From NCBI GenBank assembly GCA_030762175.1, contig CM060841.1, forward strand, positions 14,113,001-14,177,000: a stretch of DNA of 64,000 nucleotides. The letters are read 5' to 3'. The notes under the pieces are model-generated. The model did not search any database, was not told the origin of the DNA, and saw only the letters and a program-made list of their open reading frames with translations. A program made the position numbers and the translations under genes. Below, piece by piece: positions 12,545 through 23,966 of the stretch. How positions within the stretch are numbered: the stretch's first letter is position 1; each line of letters starts with the position of its first letter. The DNA is from Metallyticus violacea. Taxonomy: Eukaryota > Arthropoda > Insecta > Mantodea > Metallyticidae.

Positions 12545-12820
12545 AGTCCTGGTGGTGAAGCCACATACTTCTAAACCCAACATCGCGGGTTCGATCCCGG
12601 CCGGACCGATGGTTTTTTTCGAGCGTAAAAATCCTACGTATGGCTATCTTCGGAAGGGAAGTAAAGCCATGGGTCCCGTGTCGTACATTTGCGGCACGAT
12701 AAAGAACCTCAAGCTGAACGAGAGGCCTCTGAGCAAAATTTGTTGGCCGTTTCACGCCCTGAGTTGAATGGGACGCTGATGACCTGAAAGGTTAAAGAGC
12801 GTCCGTAAATAAATTAAATC
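12545..12820 (+). repeat. SINE-A copy, near full length
   Basis: This plus-strand copy has head AGTCCTGGTGGTGAAGCCAC, a perfect B box (GGGTTCGATCCCGG), the body with CGGAAGGGAAGTAAAGCC and GGCCTCTGAGCAAAATTTG, and the 3' end AAGAGCGTCCGTAAATAAA. The A box has lost several bases. Confidence 0.85.
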
Positions 12821-14523
12821 ATCAAATCTCTGTCTCTCTCTTTATGAAATTATTTCGAACTAAATGAGACGAAATCCCACAAAACTTAAGGCTACCTTGC
12901 ATTCACCTTTTTAACTGAAGAAAAAGTCTTATCCAGCAAACTGACCTAATGGGATTCAAACCCAGGACCTTCGACTTTGTAGGCAGACACACTGATCATA
13001 AGCTCATGAAGCAAACATTTTATCTCGTTGCAGAAATTTTACCAAAGGGGGCGACGGGAAATTTTGAAATACTCGTATTTATGGCACAGGTTTCATAATT
13101 AATCAAAAATATTTAAATGTGAAGGTAGCTGAGATGGTGAGAGCATCGGCACGGTAAGTCGAAAATCCGTGCTTTGAGTCACGCCCGTGACCTCGGAACT
13201 TATCCTGACTCTGTTTCGAAACCTTTAGTCTTATACATGGCGTGTCTGAAAAAGCAAATCACATTCAAAATAAGTAGCTTGTTTCAGTAAATATTTTGAT
13301 GCAACAAACGATAATTTTCCTACAAATTTGAATTTGGCTGAAAGTGATAAATGAAGATGAAGTTATAAATAAATGTTGACGAATATAGCACGAAAATAAC
13401 GATATAGGATTTACATCTCAACATTAGATCAAATGTTGATAGTTATCTACTTGCTATGTCCTTTTGAAATGCCAAAAGATCTGTACGGACTTCTGACAGC
13501 AGAGGAAATTATCTAAAAGGGAAACGTATTACGGAATGAGAGGAAATTGCTGTGCTAATGGTTTGGACGAATAGGGGACGCTGTGTTCGCCAAGAAGTCA
13601 ATAAACGGTTTCGTTAATCTGTTCGTTAGGCAAACAGCGAGTTTGATTTGTTTTCTTTATGCTGATTTTCTGTTGTATATTGCGTTGTTTCTTTCACAAT
13701 AAATCTAAAATTTGTTTAGTTGTTAAACTTTTGGTACTGTTCTACATATATTACAAAAATACGTCGTTAACTGCTCAATGTCTTCCTTTGCTGCACATCT
13801 GAAGTCTGTCAGTAGCTAATAGAACATTTAATAAGTTTTCTTAAAATCGTGTTCTTTTCCCTTAAAAACAATATTTTATTGTCAAACAATTAATACTATT
13901 GATAGTGCCATTAGGACACGAATTTCAATGACATATCAAGTTTCAAATGCTTCTAAAGTTGATCCAAAATTTTGTGCATTTCTATAATGATTAGTTCTTT
14001 TTAATTTTAATAGGATATTTTAATTCACTTGCACACTTTAATGGCATAAGATAAAAATTATTTTTAAGTTATTTAATATATAACGTTTTTCTTAAAATAT
14101 CCTCACCGTTTATCTTCCCTATATTTCTCTTCATTTCTTTTGTTCGTTTAAAAAATATAAGAAAAATTACAGAACTATATATTTGGTTTAATTATCTGAC
14201 TCAGAAGAATTTTGAAAATGAAATTTTGGTGTTTTTAAAACTTTGCTAAACGAAAATTTTTAAATAATTTTTCTAATTTTTACACTTTGCAAAAATGGGA
14301 AAGAAAAATGTAAGTTAAAATAGAGGCTACAGTGGCACATAAATTGTATTTTATATATATATATAAATTAAAGAAAATAAAAACGCTATAGTTATGTATT
14401 ATACCAGAGTTATTAAGCAAGTTAATTATTTTTTTTTTCAGACAATGAGAAAGATTTTGAAGAGTGGCAAATTAAGGGATCTGGTTCATTACTTAACACT
14501 ATTTCAGATAAATTGTGCTATCT

Positions 14524-14557
<34 letters not shown>

Positions 14558-15130
14558 CATCATCATCATCATTATATTTAAGCGTATAGGGTGTTTGCTA
14601 AACTAATGCTTAAATTAGCACAGTAATTTCTGCAGCATATAGTAGTTTCCTGGTAATGTGCAAAGAAGATTTTTTTAATTTAAGCTGTTAGTATTTAGAG
14701 GTTTAGAGAATCATATCAGATTTCTTTTGTAAGAAATAGAGGTGTTGCGTTGCTTAAGGAAGCTAATCAATAAATAAATGTGATAAGCTTTACTCACATA
14801 TTTTAATTAATCCTAATTAAGAACAGGTTTTTTTACCACTTAATTTCAGTTTCACTCAAGAACATTTTGGAGTGAGATAATTTTTTTATGAGAGCTAAAA
14901 ATATTATCTCCATAACAGAGCTGTGGATAACGTTGTTTGAATTTCCCTTCCTGTAAGTTGCTCTACAATAATTGATTTCTGAAAGGGGTTCTGATTCTCG
15001 TGGTTTTCTCTTTCATGACGGTCATTAGTGACAGATTTAGAAGCCTTTGGCATGTTTTTAGGTCACTGAAATCCGATTCCTATTGTTACCCAGCTGGAAG
15101 GGAGAAGATTGGGGTTTTGGAGTTGAGAGT
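12821..15130. other. No gene recognised
   Basis: Very AT-rich, especially 13,700-14,600. The only structure seen is a microsatellite at 14,525-14,573. Confidence 0.5.
14525..14573. repeat. (ATT)n-(ATC)n compound microsatellite
   Basis: An ATT/TTA run followed directly by five CAT units. Confidence 0.9.
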
Positions 15131-15134
15131 TTAC

Positions 15135-15490
15135 CTTTCTTTCCTCCTCCGGGCATGACATAACTGGGCCGTGCCGTCGGAGCGGAGGTGGAGAGCCAGC
15201 AATAAATGGTGACGGTTTGTTTGCACACTCCTCGCGTCGGGGCGGATTCTGGGCCGCCCTAGAACTGCAGCAACACCACACACCACTAGTGGACTGGAAC
15301 AAACTCCCTGGCTCACTGTCGACTGCCGCTCGAGCTTTCCCAGGTGCAGGCTCGGGTCTCGGCGCTTGCGCACAAAAAGCCACCCCCGTAATTCCGGGAG
15401 ATGATTCACTCTTGTTTCCACCAGCCCGTTCTGGTTTAACACGGACTGATGCTCCGGAATTCACCCTCTTTGCTCCTCGTTTATATAACC
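15135..15490 (-). promoter_or_regulatory. GC-rich segment with possible minus-strand TATA promoter and first exon
   Basis: This block is much richer in GC and CpG than its surroundings. On the minus strand there is a TATATAAA box (plus-strand TTTATATA at 15,479-15,486), about 40 bp downstream an insect-type TCAGT initiator (about 15,443-15,447), then a GC-rich open frame from an ATG at 15,464 or 15,442. A splice-donor-like AAAG/GTAAAC follows, with the exon ending at 15,135. On the plus strand the same block ends in a TTAAATAAACT signal (about 15,595-15,605), so a solo LTR (TATA box plus poly-A signal about 115 bp apart) is an alternative. The encoded peptide is Pro/Arg/Ser-rich and unrecognised. 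All of this is inference. Confidence 0.25.
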
Positions 15491-15609
15491 ATTGTGGTGT
15501 AGGCGTGATTGAAACGTTCTTCCAACGTGGTTCAACGTTCTCCTTTCAGACTGGTAAAGCACATGCCTCCGTGGTCTTCCTCGGGCCTCCCTTCTTAAAT
15601 AAACTCTGA

Positions 15610-16979
15610 CACTCTGACACCACAACTTAAAATAAATCTCTATCTATAACCCCACAAATCACAATTTTATATTAAACTATTTAAGCTTTATATTCAAATA
15701 GAAACAAGCTCTCTTTGTCTAAATGCATTGTTGCGTATATCTATTTTTTTTAAAATCTATATGCTTCCTTCTCGAGAGTTCATGCAGATCAGCTGAGTAC
15801 TGACAGAAGACGCAGTTTCATAGTATGGATTATCTCCTCCAAATATAATTAGTTCGTTATTTTATGCATTGCTTGCTATGTATCTCCAAATGTAAGCTTA
15901 TAATTTGTAAGGAGTACTTTTTACTGGTACTCATTTAAGATTTCAAAAATTCTTCACAGGGAATCATTATCGTAGATCTCTTAATGCAATTTTCTTTTCT
16001 AGGAGTGAGTTTCAAGAAAAGATGGAGTGCTTGGGACAGAGAAGGATATTTGGATACTTCAGCCTTGTTCAGCGTCTGCCATTTGTACTTTCGGGAGGAA
16101 GGGTGGAAGTGAGGGAGACTGTGTCAACTGTGAGACACGGACATCCCGACTTGACGGGACTACCCTCCGAGGAGTTCCAGCCTCAGAAGAGCCGTTTCCA
16201 TACCAGACACCGGTGCAGAAAATCTTTCCAAAATGTAAGCCATCGTCACAACCAACCCATCTCTCCCTGTAACAGAACCAATGGAATGGAAGAACGGAAC
16301 ATTCCTGTCCCAGCATTCGCTTAGGCGATCGGAGAAATCACGAAAAATCCAAGGTCAGTCAGGATAGCCGCCCCCACGAACTTTTCCAGTTCCAAGCGTT
16401 ACTTTTTGACCATCCCGCTCGGCAATGTTGAAAATTTGTTCTCACTAAACAGAAGCCTACTTTCCAAAGAAATAAATAGTCCGCTCACACGCACGGGTGA
16501 CTTTTTATCAGCTGACGCAAATTCTACTTATCGCAAACCTTGATTTTTAAATGTTAAGTTTACCTGGCTGAATTGCTTATCCTTTCTGTTGAAAATCTTC
16601 TCCTTGTATACACATCCGTACTCTTCTAGCCAAGCGCTGCAGTGTGCCGTTGATTTCGATAGATGTCTGTCTTCAAATCATCGATTGTTTCTTAGCAGAT
16701 TTCAATAAACTACCTTTAGAAGTATCTCTATAACAAATAAGTTGATGTTGTTACATCAGCTGACCCGGATAGCCACACACTCTTAAAAACTGGTCCCCAT
16801 TCCGATTTTAGCCCCATTGTACTTCCAGCGAAATCATCTCGCTGCTTTGCGCAATTATCTGCTGTCTATCCATATCTCTCAAACTGTTTCTAACATTCCT
16901 CCATGCGCTCTTTCTATTCCCGTGAACCGCCATTCAAATGGAGCCCAGTCCTATTGTTTCCAGTCCCTTTTTTTAATTT
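15610..16979. other. Unrecognised; moderately GC-rich open region at 16,003-16,545
   Basis: At 16,003 a strong acceptor-like TTTTCTTTTCTAG precedes GAGTGAG. At 16,232 a donor-like AAAT/GTAAGC occurs, bounding a 230-bp GC-rich block that is open in one frame (ATG at 16,022; frame to 16,324). An adjacent frame is open from 16,323 to 16,543 without an ATG. No family is recognised. It could be an exon of an unknown gene or an old transposon piece. Confidence 0.2.
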
Positions 16980-17165
16980 GGATTAAAATCCATAGCATGG
17001 CGTCCTTCGAAAGGGAAGTACAGCCGCTGGTCCCTGTCGTAGATTGTCGTTTGAGGTACGTAAAAGAACCTCAAAAAGGAAAGTAGAGTTCTCAGGAAAA
17101 TTTATCACCCTGAATTGAATGGGACGGTACTGACCCAAACCGTTAAAGAACATCCTTAAATAAAA
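16980..17165 (+). repeat. Degenerate SINE-A copy, 5' truncated
   Basis: The SINE-A body is recognisable by the ATGGCGTCCTTCGAAAGGGA, TACGTAAAAGAACCTCA and CCTGAATTGAATGGGACG motifs. The 3' end reads CATCCTTAAATAAA. The tRNA-like head is not recognisable. Confidence 0.65.
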
Positions 17166-17934
17166 TGTACCAACTCTGGTTACATAAACTGCACAATAGT
17201 ATTCCAATCTATCTCAAAAAGATTTCAGATTCATGAAATAGTCGCTCCATTGCCTAATGCATGTGCGAACTGAACACCTAAATATATGATAACCCCCAAT
17301 ACTTTACCCATGTCCTAAACACATTTCATATGTGGATCTACGTCCAAAACCTGACAAGTCCATCAACCCTAATTTTGCAGGAAGCATAAATAACTGAAAA
17401 TTACAGTTGTTATATTATACATTTAATATTTTGTAATCATATTTCGGGGTCTCTAAAAATTAATGTTGTAAATCACATTTTGTTTTACTCAAAATGTCCT
17501 TGAGCTATTAAAAAAAATAAGATGTAGAATATATTCAGGTTTGATAGGCAGGGTAGGATTGTTCAAAATTGTTTGGACATTTTTTGTTTATGTTGAAAAT
17601 AAAGAATTTCTTAAGAAATACGTGTGAAAGGGACCTGTTTAATTTTGGTTTAAAAAGAATACATTGGAATATATCCACACATACCTTGTTTAGTATCGAG
17701 TGAAATGGTGTAAACTTTTTATTTTTCAAGTACTCAATGGGCATGTTAGGTTTTGGCCGAAATCTCTCATTTCAATTTTCTATGGAATTTGTTCAAGTTT
17801 GACTAAAAATGCATTAGATATCTAGTAAATTATACCAAAACATTTTTAATTTTTTTTTTCATAAAATTGTGAACTTGTTTGGTTCACATGTGCTCTATGA
17901 CAGATTCTGTCAACTGTCAATGCTTCGTGTATAA
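17166..17934. other. No gene recognised
   Basis: AT-rich. A minus-strand open frame at 17,535-17,744 has no known motif. Confidence 0.5.
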
Positions 17935-18988
17935 CAAGGTCGTTGAGGAAAGTACTTATTTTGGGACAGAGGTAGTGTGTAACTGTGGCTATTTCGGTTG
18001 TTTTGTGGCATGATTCTTAAAAAAAAAACAGAGAAGCCAAAACAGTAGAAACGAGACCATTGGGGAGATATACAGAGAGGCCTAAAATGTATACATGGAT
18101 TAATGGATACCGAGTATCAGAATGTAATGAGGGAGGATATAGAAGATATCTGCATAACTTTGTTTATTCTCAGCAGATATATTGCAAATTTAATAGTTGG
18201 TAAACCCGATGATACTACATCTTGTAGCAACAAGAGAGCTCAATAAAGTCAATGACCAGTCTATTGCCTTCATTGTATACAAAAGTTTAGCCATGCCTTT
18301 TACCGGGACTCCAAAACCACAAGGAATGAATTTCCGCAAGTCAACGTGCTGATCTCCGATATGAAGAAAACTTTCTGCAAAGCTCCATCAGGCCTTACAC
18401 CCTCCAAGGAAAGACTTCCAGAAACTGCCCTTCCTCCTTAAACTATTTTAACACACACTGAGGTACCTGAATAGAAGCAGTCTATATTTTGCGGAACATT
18501 AGAGTGACATCGCTGCTATGACTTCCTACTGAGTGTATAGCTTTTGTTTTGTCTGCAAAGTAACTATTGAAAATTTCAACATTGAAGCGAGATCTTGTTT
18601 ATAAAAAAACACTTTTTTAAATCTTGCTCTCAACAACAGCAAAGCTGGAATACAAAGGACACCCTTTGTAGGATCAGATGTCAGTGGTACAAGAAACGGA
18701 TGTGAAAATTAGTGCTGCTAAGGGAGAAGTTGAAGACAAAGTAAGATGCAAGTTGGAGAACGTAATAAAAAAAATCCGGATATGCTGTAATGGTCCACGT
18801 GATAAATATTGTGAAGAGGGAAGGTGAAAAATTTGCTGAAGAATTGGCCATAAAACGTGTAACAAAATATAAATTTGCTCCTATAAAATCTGTGTCAGTG
18901 AAAATGTCATTTTCAGCCTTTAAAATGATTTTGACAGACAAAAGACAGAGTCTAAATGTTGACAATTTGGAGAAAATCTTGATAATGT
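17935..18988 (+). pseudogene. hAT-superfamily transposase remnant
   Basis: The last 40 or so residues before position 18,988 read SAFKMILTDKRQSLNVDNLE, matching the C-terminal hAT dimerisation region (F-S-x-K-x-I-L-x-D-R-R-x-S-L-x-x-x-N-L-E pattern). Upstream, fragmentary frames (for example NEFPQVNVLISDMKKTF at about 18,320-18,375) fit the preceding part of the transposase, but stops interrupt them often. The left limit is approximate. The fragment ends where an IS630/Tc1/mariner element begins, so that element inserted in or next to this one. Confidence 0.55.
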
Positions 18989-18989
18989 A

Positions 18990-19893
18990 CAGAGGGTGCC
19001 AAAAATGTATACACACTTCAATCGATGAAAAAACTGTGTTAACATAACAAAACTGAATTCACACAAAGAAAATGATGAGCACTAATCATCTTACACTTTT
19101 ACAGTTACAACAGTTGCACAAAACGCCCACCATTGGCGTTCGATACACTTCTGAGTACGTTAAACTACTGACTGAGAAACATTTGCGAAAGTGTCCTCAG
19201 CGATTGTAGCACATGCCTTTTCAATTTCTTCCCGAAGTGCTGTCTGTATAGCTGGTTTTCTAAAGTAAACAACATCCTTAAAAGTCCCCCATATGTAGAC
19301 GTCTAACGGAGTTAGATCCGGAGAACGCGGTGGAAACTCAATCGGACCTCTTCGTGCTATCCAGTGCCCTGGAAGATTGTCATCAAAGTACGCATGTCTC
19401 GGTGGTAATGTGGTGATCTGCCAGATCTGCCCTTGTGAACATCTCATACGGTACCACGAGTCTCAAATTTGTCTCGAATGTGTGCAATTGTTACTCACGT
19501 TGACGGTTCTGTTCTGTGCACACGTCTCCATTGACTTTGAACTTCAACAACGTTCTCGGTTTTCCAATACCACTTCAAAATTGCTTTCCGTTGTTCAAAC
19601 CATAATCTTGACTCTATTTTGTTGTAGCAACTAGCATAACGTAATGTGAGTCACATCTGTTTACAGAACATCATACGATAATCATGCCTTCATTTGTTCA
19701 TTTTTGATTTACAATAATGTTGGCTTTATTTGTTCATTGTTGATTTACCTGAAACGCTACCATAATGTATGTGAGTCACATCTGTTTATAGAACATCATA
19801 CTTACACATTACTGTTGTATTTCGGTCCAACTTTGAAATATATTAAATAGATATCTACTGTAAAAGTGTGTATACATTTTTTGGCACCCTCGG
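18990..19893 (-). mobile_element. IS630/Tc1/mariner element, 904 bp, internally deleted
   Basis: Terminal inverted repeats are visible: GAGGGTGCCAAAAATGTATA at 18,993 and its inverse TATACATTTTTTGGCACCCTC ending at 19,891. Both are flanked by TA (18,988-18,989 and 19,894-19,895), the expected target duplication. Between them is a short minus-strand transposase remnant, too short for a full gene (about 1 kb). The right part also contains an internal direct repeat at 19,645 and 19,772. Confidence 0.85.
19160..19640 (-). pseudogene. Transposase remnant of the 18,990-19,893 element
   Basis: On the minus strand the helix-turn-helix part comes first (about 19,640-19,450, with motifs FEQRKAILKWYWKTENVVEV, IAHIRDKFETRGTV and VHKGRSGRSP). 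It joins almost directly to the C-terminal catalytic part (19,447-19,160, with DDNLPGHWIARRGPIEFPPR, SPDLTPLDVYIWG and FKDVVYF). The middle of the protein, including the first catalytic Asp, is missing, and the two halves are in different frames. The family pattern W-x-x-x-x-x-G-P-I-E-x-P-P-R-S-P-D-L-T-P-L-D is well known from insect elements. Confidence 0.8.
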
Positions 19894-19895
19894 TA

Positions 19896-20723
19896 TAAAA
19901 AGAGTGATCAAATTTATTCAGACTTTACCGCGAGTTAAAAGGATAATTTATTGCTTGCTAGCGCATCTTGTTTTCAAGGGTATCAGCTCAAAAATATGAT
20001 ACTCTGTAAGCTAGCAAGTGGTTAAAGAACTAAAGCAACTGCATTTTGTAAACAAATGACTCAAAACTACAACTCTCTCTCTTCTTCCCTAAGGCGCACT
20101 CTCGTTCTCCACGCGAATCCTAAGAACTAGATCAACTTATTTTATTTCAAATGATATGTACTTAAATCCGAATAAATATAATCACCCAGTATAAAGGCAT
20201 CTCCGTGCCCAATCCATAATCTTTAAATATTTGATCAATGGTCACTTTATTTGTTTTACTTGTGCATACCCATTTTATTGGTAGCAAATGATCCGTCTAG
20301 TTTACCGACATGAATGGAAACTCATTTTATAAAGTTCATGCGATGTTCAAAAGCAATGCAAATTCTAATCCCAAATCAATAATATCCAATCAATACGCAA
20401 TACTGCTTTCATTGTGAAAGTTCAACGTATATCGTCGTAAAGCTGTTTTGTTCAGCATTTCCAATATAAGATCATTGCCCTTCTGAATTTACACAGCCAC
20501 TCATTACTTTTAATTCACGTGCTCGTTTACACGAAGTTGGCATTTAAATCAATTAAGATTCATTATCATGCAATGATTGTTTAATCATTAAATAATTAGT
20601 AATTATTTAAAAATATAACTGCCACTTTAATATTTTTATAAAAGGGTGATGCATTTGCTTTAGAGAAACAAACTATAGGAACCTGTAACTGTATGATTCA
20701 TTGGCTGGGTTAAATGTAACTGG
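19896..20723. other. No gene recognised
   Basis: AT-rich sequence with no recognisable feature. Confidence 0.5.
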
Positions 20724-21012
20724 GTCAGTCCTGGTGGTGTAGTGGTAACCATACTTGCTTTCTAAACCCAAGATCGCAGGTTCAAGCCCGGCCCGATGGA
20801 GGTTTTCGGGCGTAAAAATCCTAAGTTTGGGTTTCTTCGGAAGGGAAGTAAAGCCGTGGGTCCCGTGTCGTACATTTACGGTACGATAAATAACCTCAAG
20901 CCTGAAAGAAGAGGCCTCTGAGCAAAATTTGTCGGCTGTTTCACGCCCTGAATTGAATGGGACGCTGATGACCGGAGACGTTAAAGAGCGTCCGTAAATA
21001 AACCAAATCAAC
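20724..21012 (+). repeat. SINE-A copy, full length
   Basis: This is one of the best-preserved copies. Head GTCCTGGTGGTGTAGTGGTA, B box AGGTTCAAGCCCGG, body with GGAAGGGAAGTAAAGCCGTG and GGCCTCTGAGCAAAATTTGT, 3' end GAGCGTCCGTAAATAAACCA followed by AATCAACAATC. It retains most of its CpGs, unlike copies inside the malectin gene. Confidence 0.9.
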
Positions 21013-22649
21013 AATCTTCAAGTATACAAAGCAAATGAGTTGTTGGTTTGCATGGTAACACTGTGGTATCACAATGAAGAGAGTTTAGGATAGGCTCCAA
21101 AACTGTGAACGATTTCGTTCTTTTGACAGAATTGATACGAAAAATCCGTTCAGTGTCTGTGCCAACGGCTGCTTGTGTACGTGGTTTCAGTGTTGCTCAT
21201 AGCATCAAAATAACCGAAAGGAATCGCTTATTAGTTAATACTTTACAGTCTCTGATGACAATTAAAATTTGAAACTGTAGGGTGTAGCTGTTAAATGCGT
21301 CAATACTGGACATTACTTGACAGATAAATGCTACTCAGTGAGATACTCAAGAGTTTTTCTTTGAGGTAACCTTAATTTTACTTTGCATATTTTATCAGCT
21401 CATTTCGTCTACCTTTTCATATAAATAATTTAAAATGATTTCCCAATCACTAAATTTACCCTACTTGTAGTTCGGACTTTTCACCCCCTCACCATTTTTA
21501 ATAGTTTCGCGCACATAACGGACCTCTGTTTGATGGAAGACAACAGAGCCAGTAATAATTAATTATTGCTGTCTTGTAAGTAATGAATGATTCGAGATTT
21601 GCAGTGTTTTGTGACACTCCTGATCTGGTATTTGAACAGCAATGTTCCAGCAAGACGGAGCAACTCCACAAGTGAACTAAGGTAACAAGTTACGAAGAAC
21701 AGATTTTCCCTACCCTTCGGCAATTCCGATATGTGACACACAATTGAAAGAACAGCACTCAGAAAACTGTAACATTTCCACAACACCGAGTCTGCCATTG
21801 GGATTCTAACACCGGAATAGTATTCCGATATGTTCAGCACAATTGACACACGGATCGTAATGGAGACATATTGAATATGTTATTGTCCAACATCATACCG
21901 ATTCTTTCCTAGTTACCTTTTTCCTTGAAATTTTAGTTACTGTAAATGTGCTTTCAATATGTGACAGTCCAACGACTTATAGGGTTTGAAACTACACTTT
22001 ATCAAGTCTCCTTTTGAAACTGGCACAAACAATGGAGACAGTAGGAGGCGTGGTTGTGACGAAGTCAACAGAAAAGGTCAGTATGCCACGTTTTGCAGGA
22101 AGAGGTCGCCCACGTTTCCAGAGGGGGAGGTGTTGGAAATGGGCCAACTATTATTCATATTTATTACTCCGCCGAAGCCAGCCTTATCAGATATGACCGC
22201 CTGTTTCGCATTTACTCTCAACTGGCGTATATCGCGGGGAATTTATATACAAAATGCCATTTGCTTTGTTTATAGACACACGAATTAAAAATGTACAAAT
22301 CGGTGATTAATCAGCATGCAAAAAATGTATTGAATGTATTTGTTTTGAATGCATCAACAACACCCACATAAGCACAGATGTTTTTACACGATAATAATGA
22401 TCGATTTCCTTATCAATGTCTCATAGTTGTCGATATATTGAAGCTAATGGAGTTCAGAGCATTTACCTAACGCGTGTTGAAGAAATCATTTTCTGCACTG
22501 ATATGTGAGCTATGAGTTAAATATTTACGACATTCGCCGTTTCCTTCCCAACATATAACCTTCTTTGAATGGCCAAAGGATTCAGTTGCATGCATAACAT
22601 CTTGTTATGTGAACGAAAATCAAAATAGATGTTAAGTTCTAAAACTGCA
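21013..22649. other. No gene recognised
   Basis: Short open frames at 21,559-21,849 (minus) and 21,986-22,288 (plus) have no recognised motif. No repeat structure seen. Confidence 0.5.
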
Positions 22650-22836
22650 ATTATCTTTTAAATAGAAACTTATCATAAGTAATAAATATCACGTTAGGGT
22701 CAGAGATTACAGATAAATTCACGAACGCAGTGAGTATTAGCACTACTTCACGAATAAAATAAAGATTTAAATATAATTCTTCTAAACTTGGCTTACAAAA
22801 TTGTAACAATTGTATACTTGTACTTAACCTTTTCAA

Positions 22837-22895
<59 letters not shown>

Positions 22896-23310
22896 TTTAA
22901 ATTTGCGCACAGAATACCAATATTTGTATAAAATGTTATGTTTATGAATATCCATTCCATTCAGAAACTATGAGATTGAAATGGACAAAAGTCAACTATT
23001 ACAATCGCTACCGTTTGATTTTCTAATACCAACTGAGAGAGGGGGTGATACAGTGTCTCTATTTTTCTTTATATTCTGTGGTTCGGAATTCCTAAGATAA
23101 GATCAATTTGCACATTTGAAGCATCACCAAAACGCTTTGAAGAACCCTCCTCCGCTGTCGATGCTTTTGTTGCTATCAATAGCTCCCCACCGCCTCTAGC
23201 AAAAGTGGTCAGTGATTCGTGTTCAGGAATTATAGAGAGGCACAGAGTTGCCCTCACTGACCACAAGACATATGCATGTCGCAAGATAAAATGGATTTGA
23301 TAACTTTTTT
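22650..23310 (-). repeat. Unclassified dispersed repeat R1, copy 2
   Basis: This is the reverse-complement counterpart of 10,785-11,480. A (TA)n run at 22,840-22,893 sits where copy 1 has a short ATATATATA (about 11,197-11,205), so the microsatellite expanded after the copies separated. The minus-strand open frames 22,651-22,836 and 23,069-23,284 belong to it. Confidence 0.65.
22840..22893. repeat. (TA)n microsatellite
   Basis: About 26 uninterrupted TA units, inside repeat R1. Confidence 0.97.
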
Positions 23311-23688
23311 CCTATAATTTCACTCCGTAGTCCGGCTGTAATTGGTCAAAATTCAAAATTTTGTTTCGTTTCATTCGTTGATTATAAGATGACGTCACAT
23401 CAGTGAAATAGTCGTTTATATTTTCATAAATATAATGTTATTATTTTATTGAAATTCCTGTGATTATCTGAGATAATGTCGAGCTTGAATTCCTGGTAGG
23501 TTTATATGAAAACCCCAAAATACACTTAGCACAGTATTAAAAGTAGCATTTGTTACAAAAATGGGCGAAACGTCAATGTCCATTAAGGCAGTATGGCCTA
23601 TCCAAAATTAGTGTTTGTTCTTTACATTAAATGAAGTAATTCCTTAGTTGAACTAGTGTTAGCTTTTTGTTTGTTTGTTTGTTTCATT

Positions 23689-23966
23689 ACGACGCTCTTT
23701 AACATCTCAGGTCATCAGCGTCCCATTCAATTTAGGGCGTGAAACGGCCGATAAATTTTGCTCAGAGGCCTCTTTTTTTCAGGCTTGAGGTTTTTTTATG
23801 GTGCTTTAAATGTACGACACGGAATCCACGGCTTTACTTCCCTTCCGAAGGAAGCCATACTTAGGATTTTTACGCCCGAAAAAATTCATCGGTCCCGGTC
23901 GGGATCGAATGCGCGATCTTGGGTTTAGGAGACAAGTATGGTTACCATTACACCACCAGGATTGAC
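23689..23966 (-). repeat. SINE-A copy, near full length
   Basis: This minus-strand copy has the 3' end (GACGCTCTTTAACATCTCAG on the plus strand), full body and head (CCATTACACCACCAGGATTG). A GTTT microsatellite-like tail (GTTTGTTTGTTTGTTTC at 23,668-23,686) precedes it on the plus strand, where the SINE 3' tail should be. Confidence 0.85.

Noticed and set aside
15217..15609. 130-codon plus-strand ORF as a gene
   Set aside because: GC-rich DNA gives long open frames on both strands. The protein has no recognised motif and no promoter is visible on that strand.
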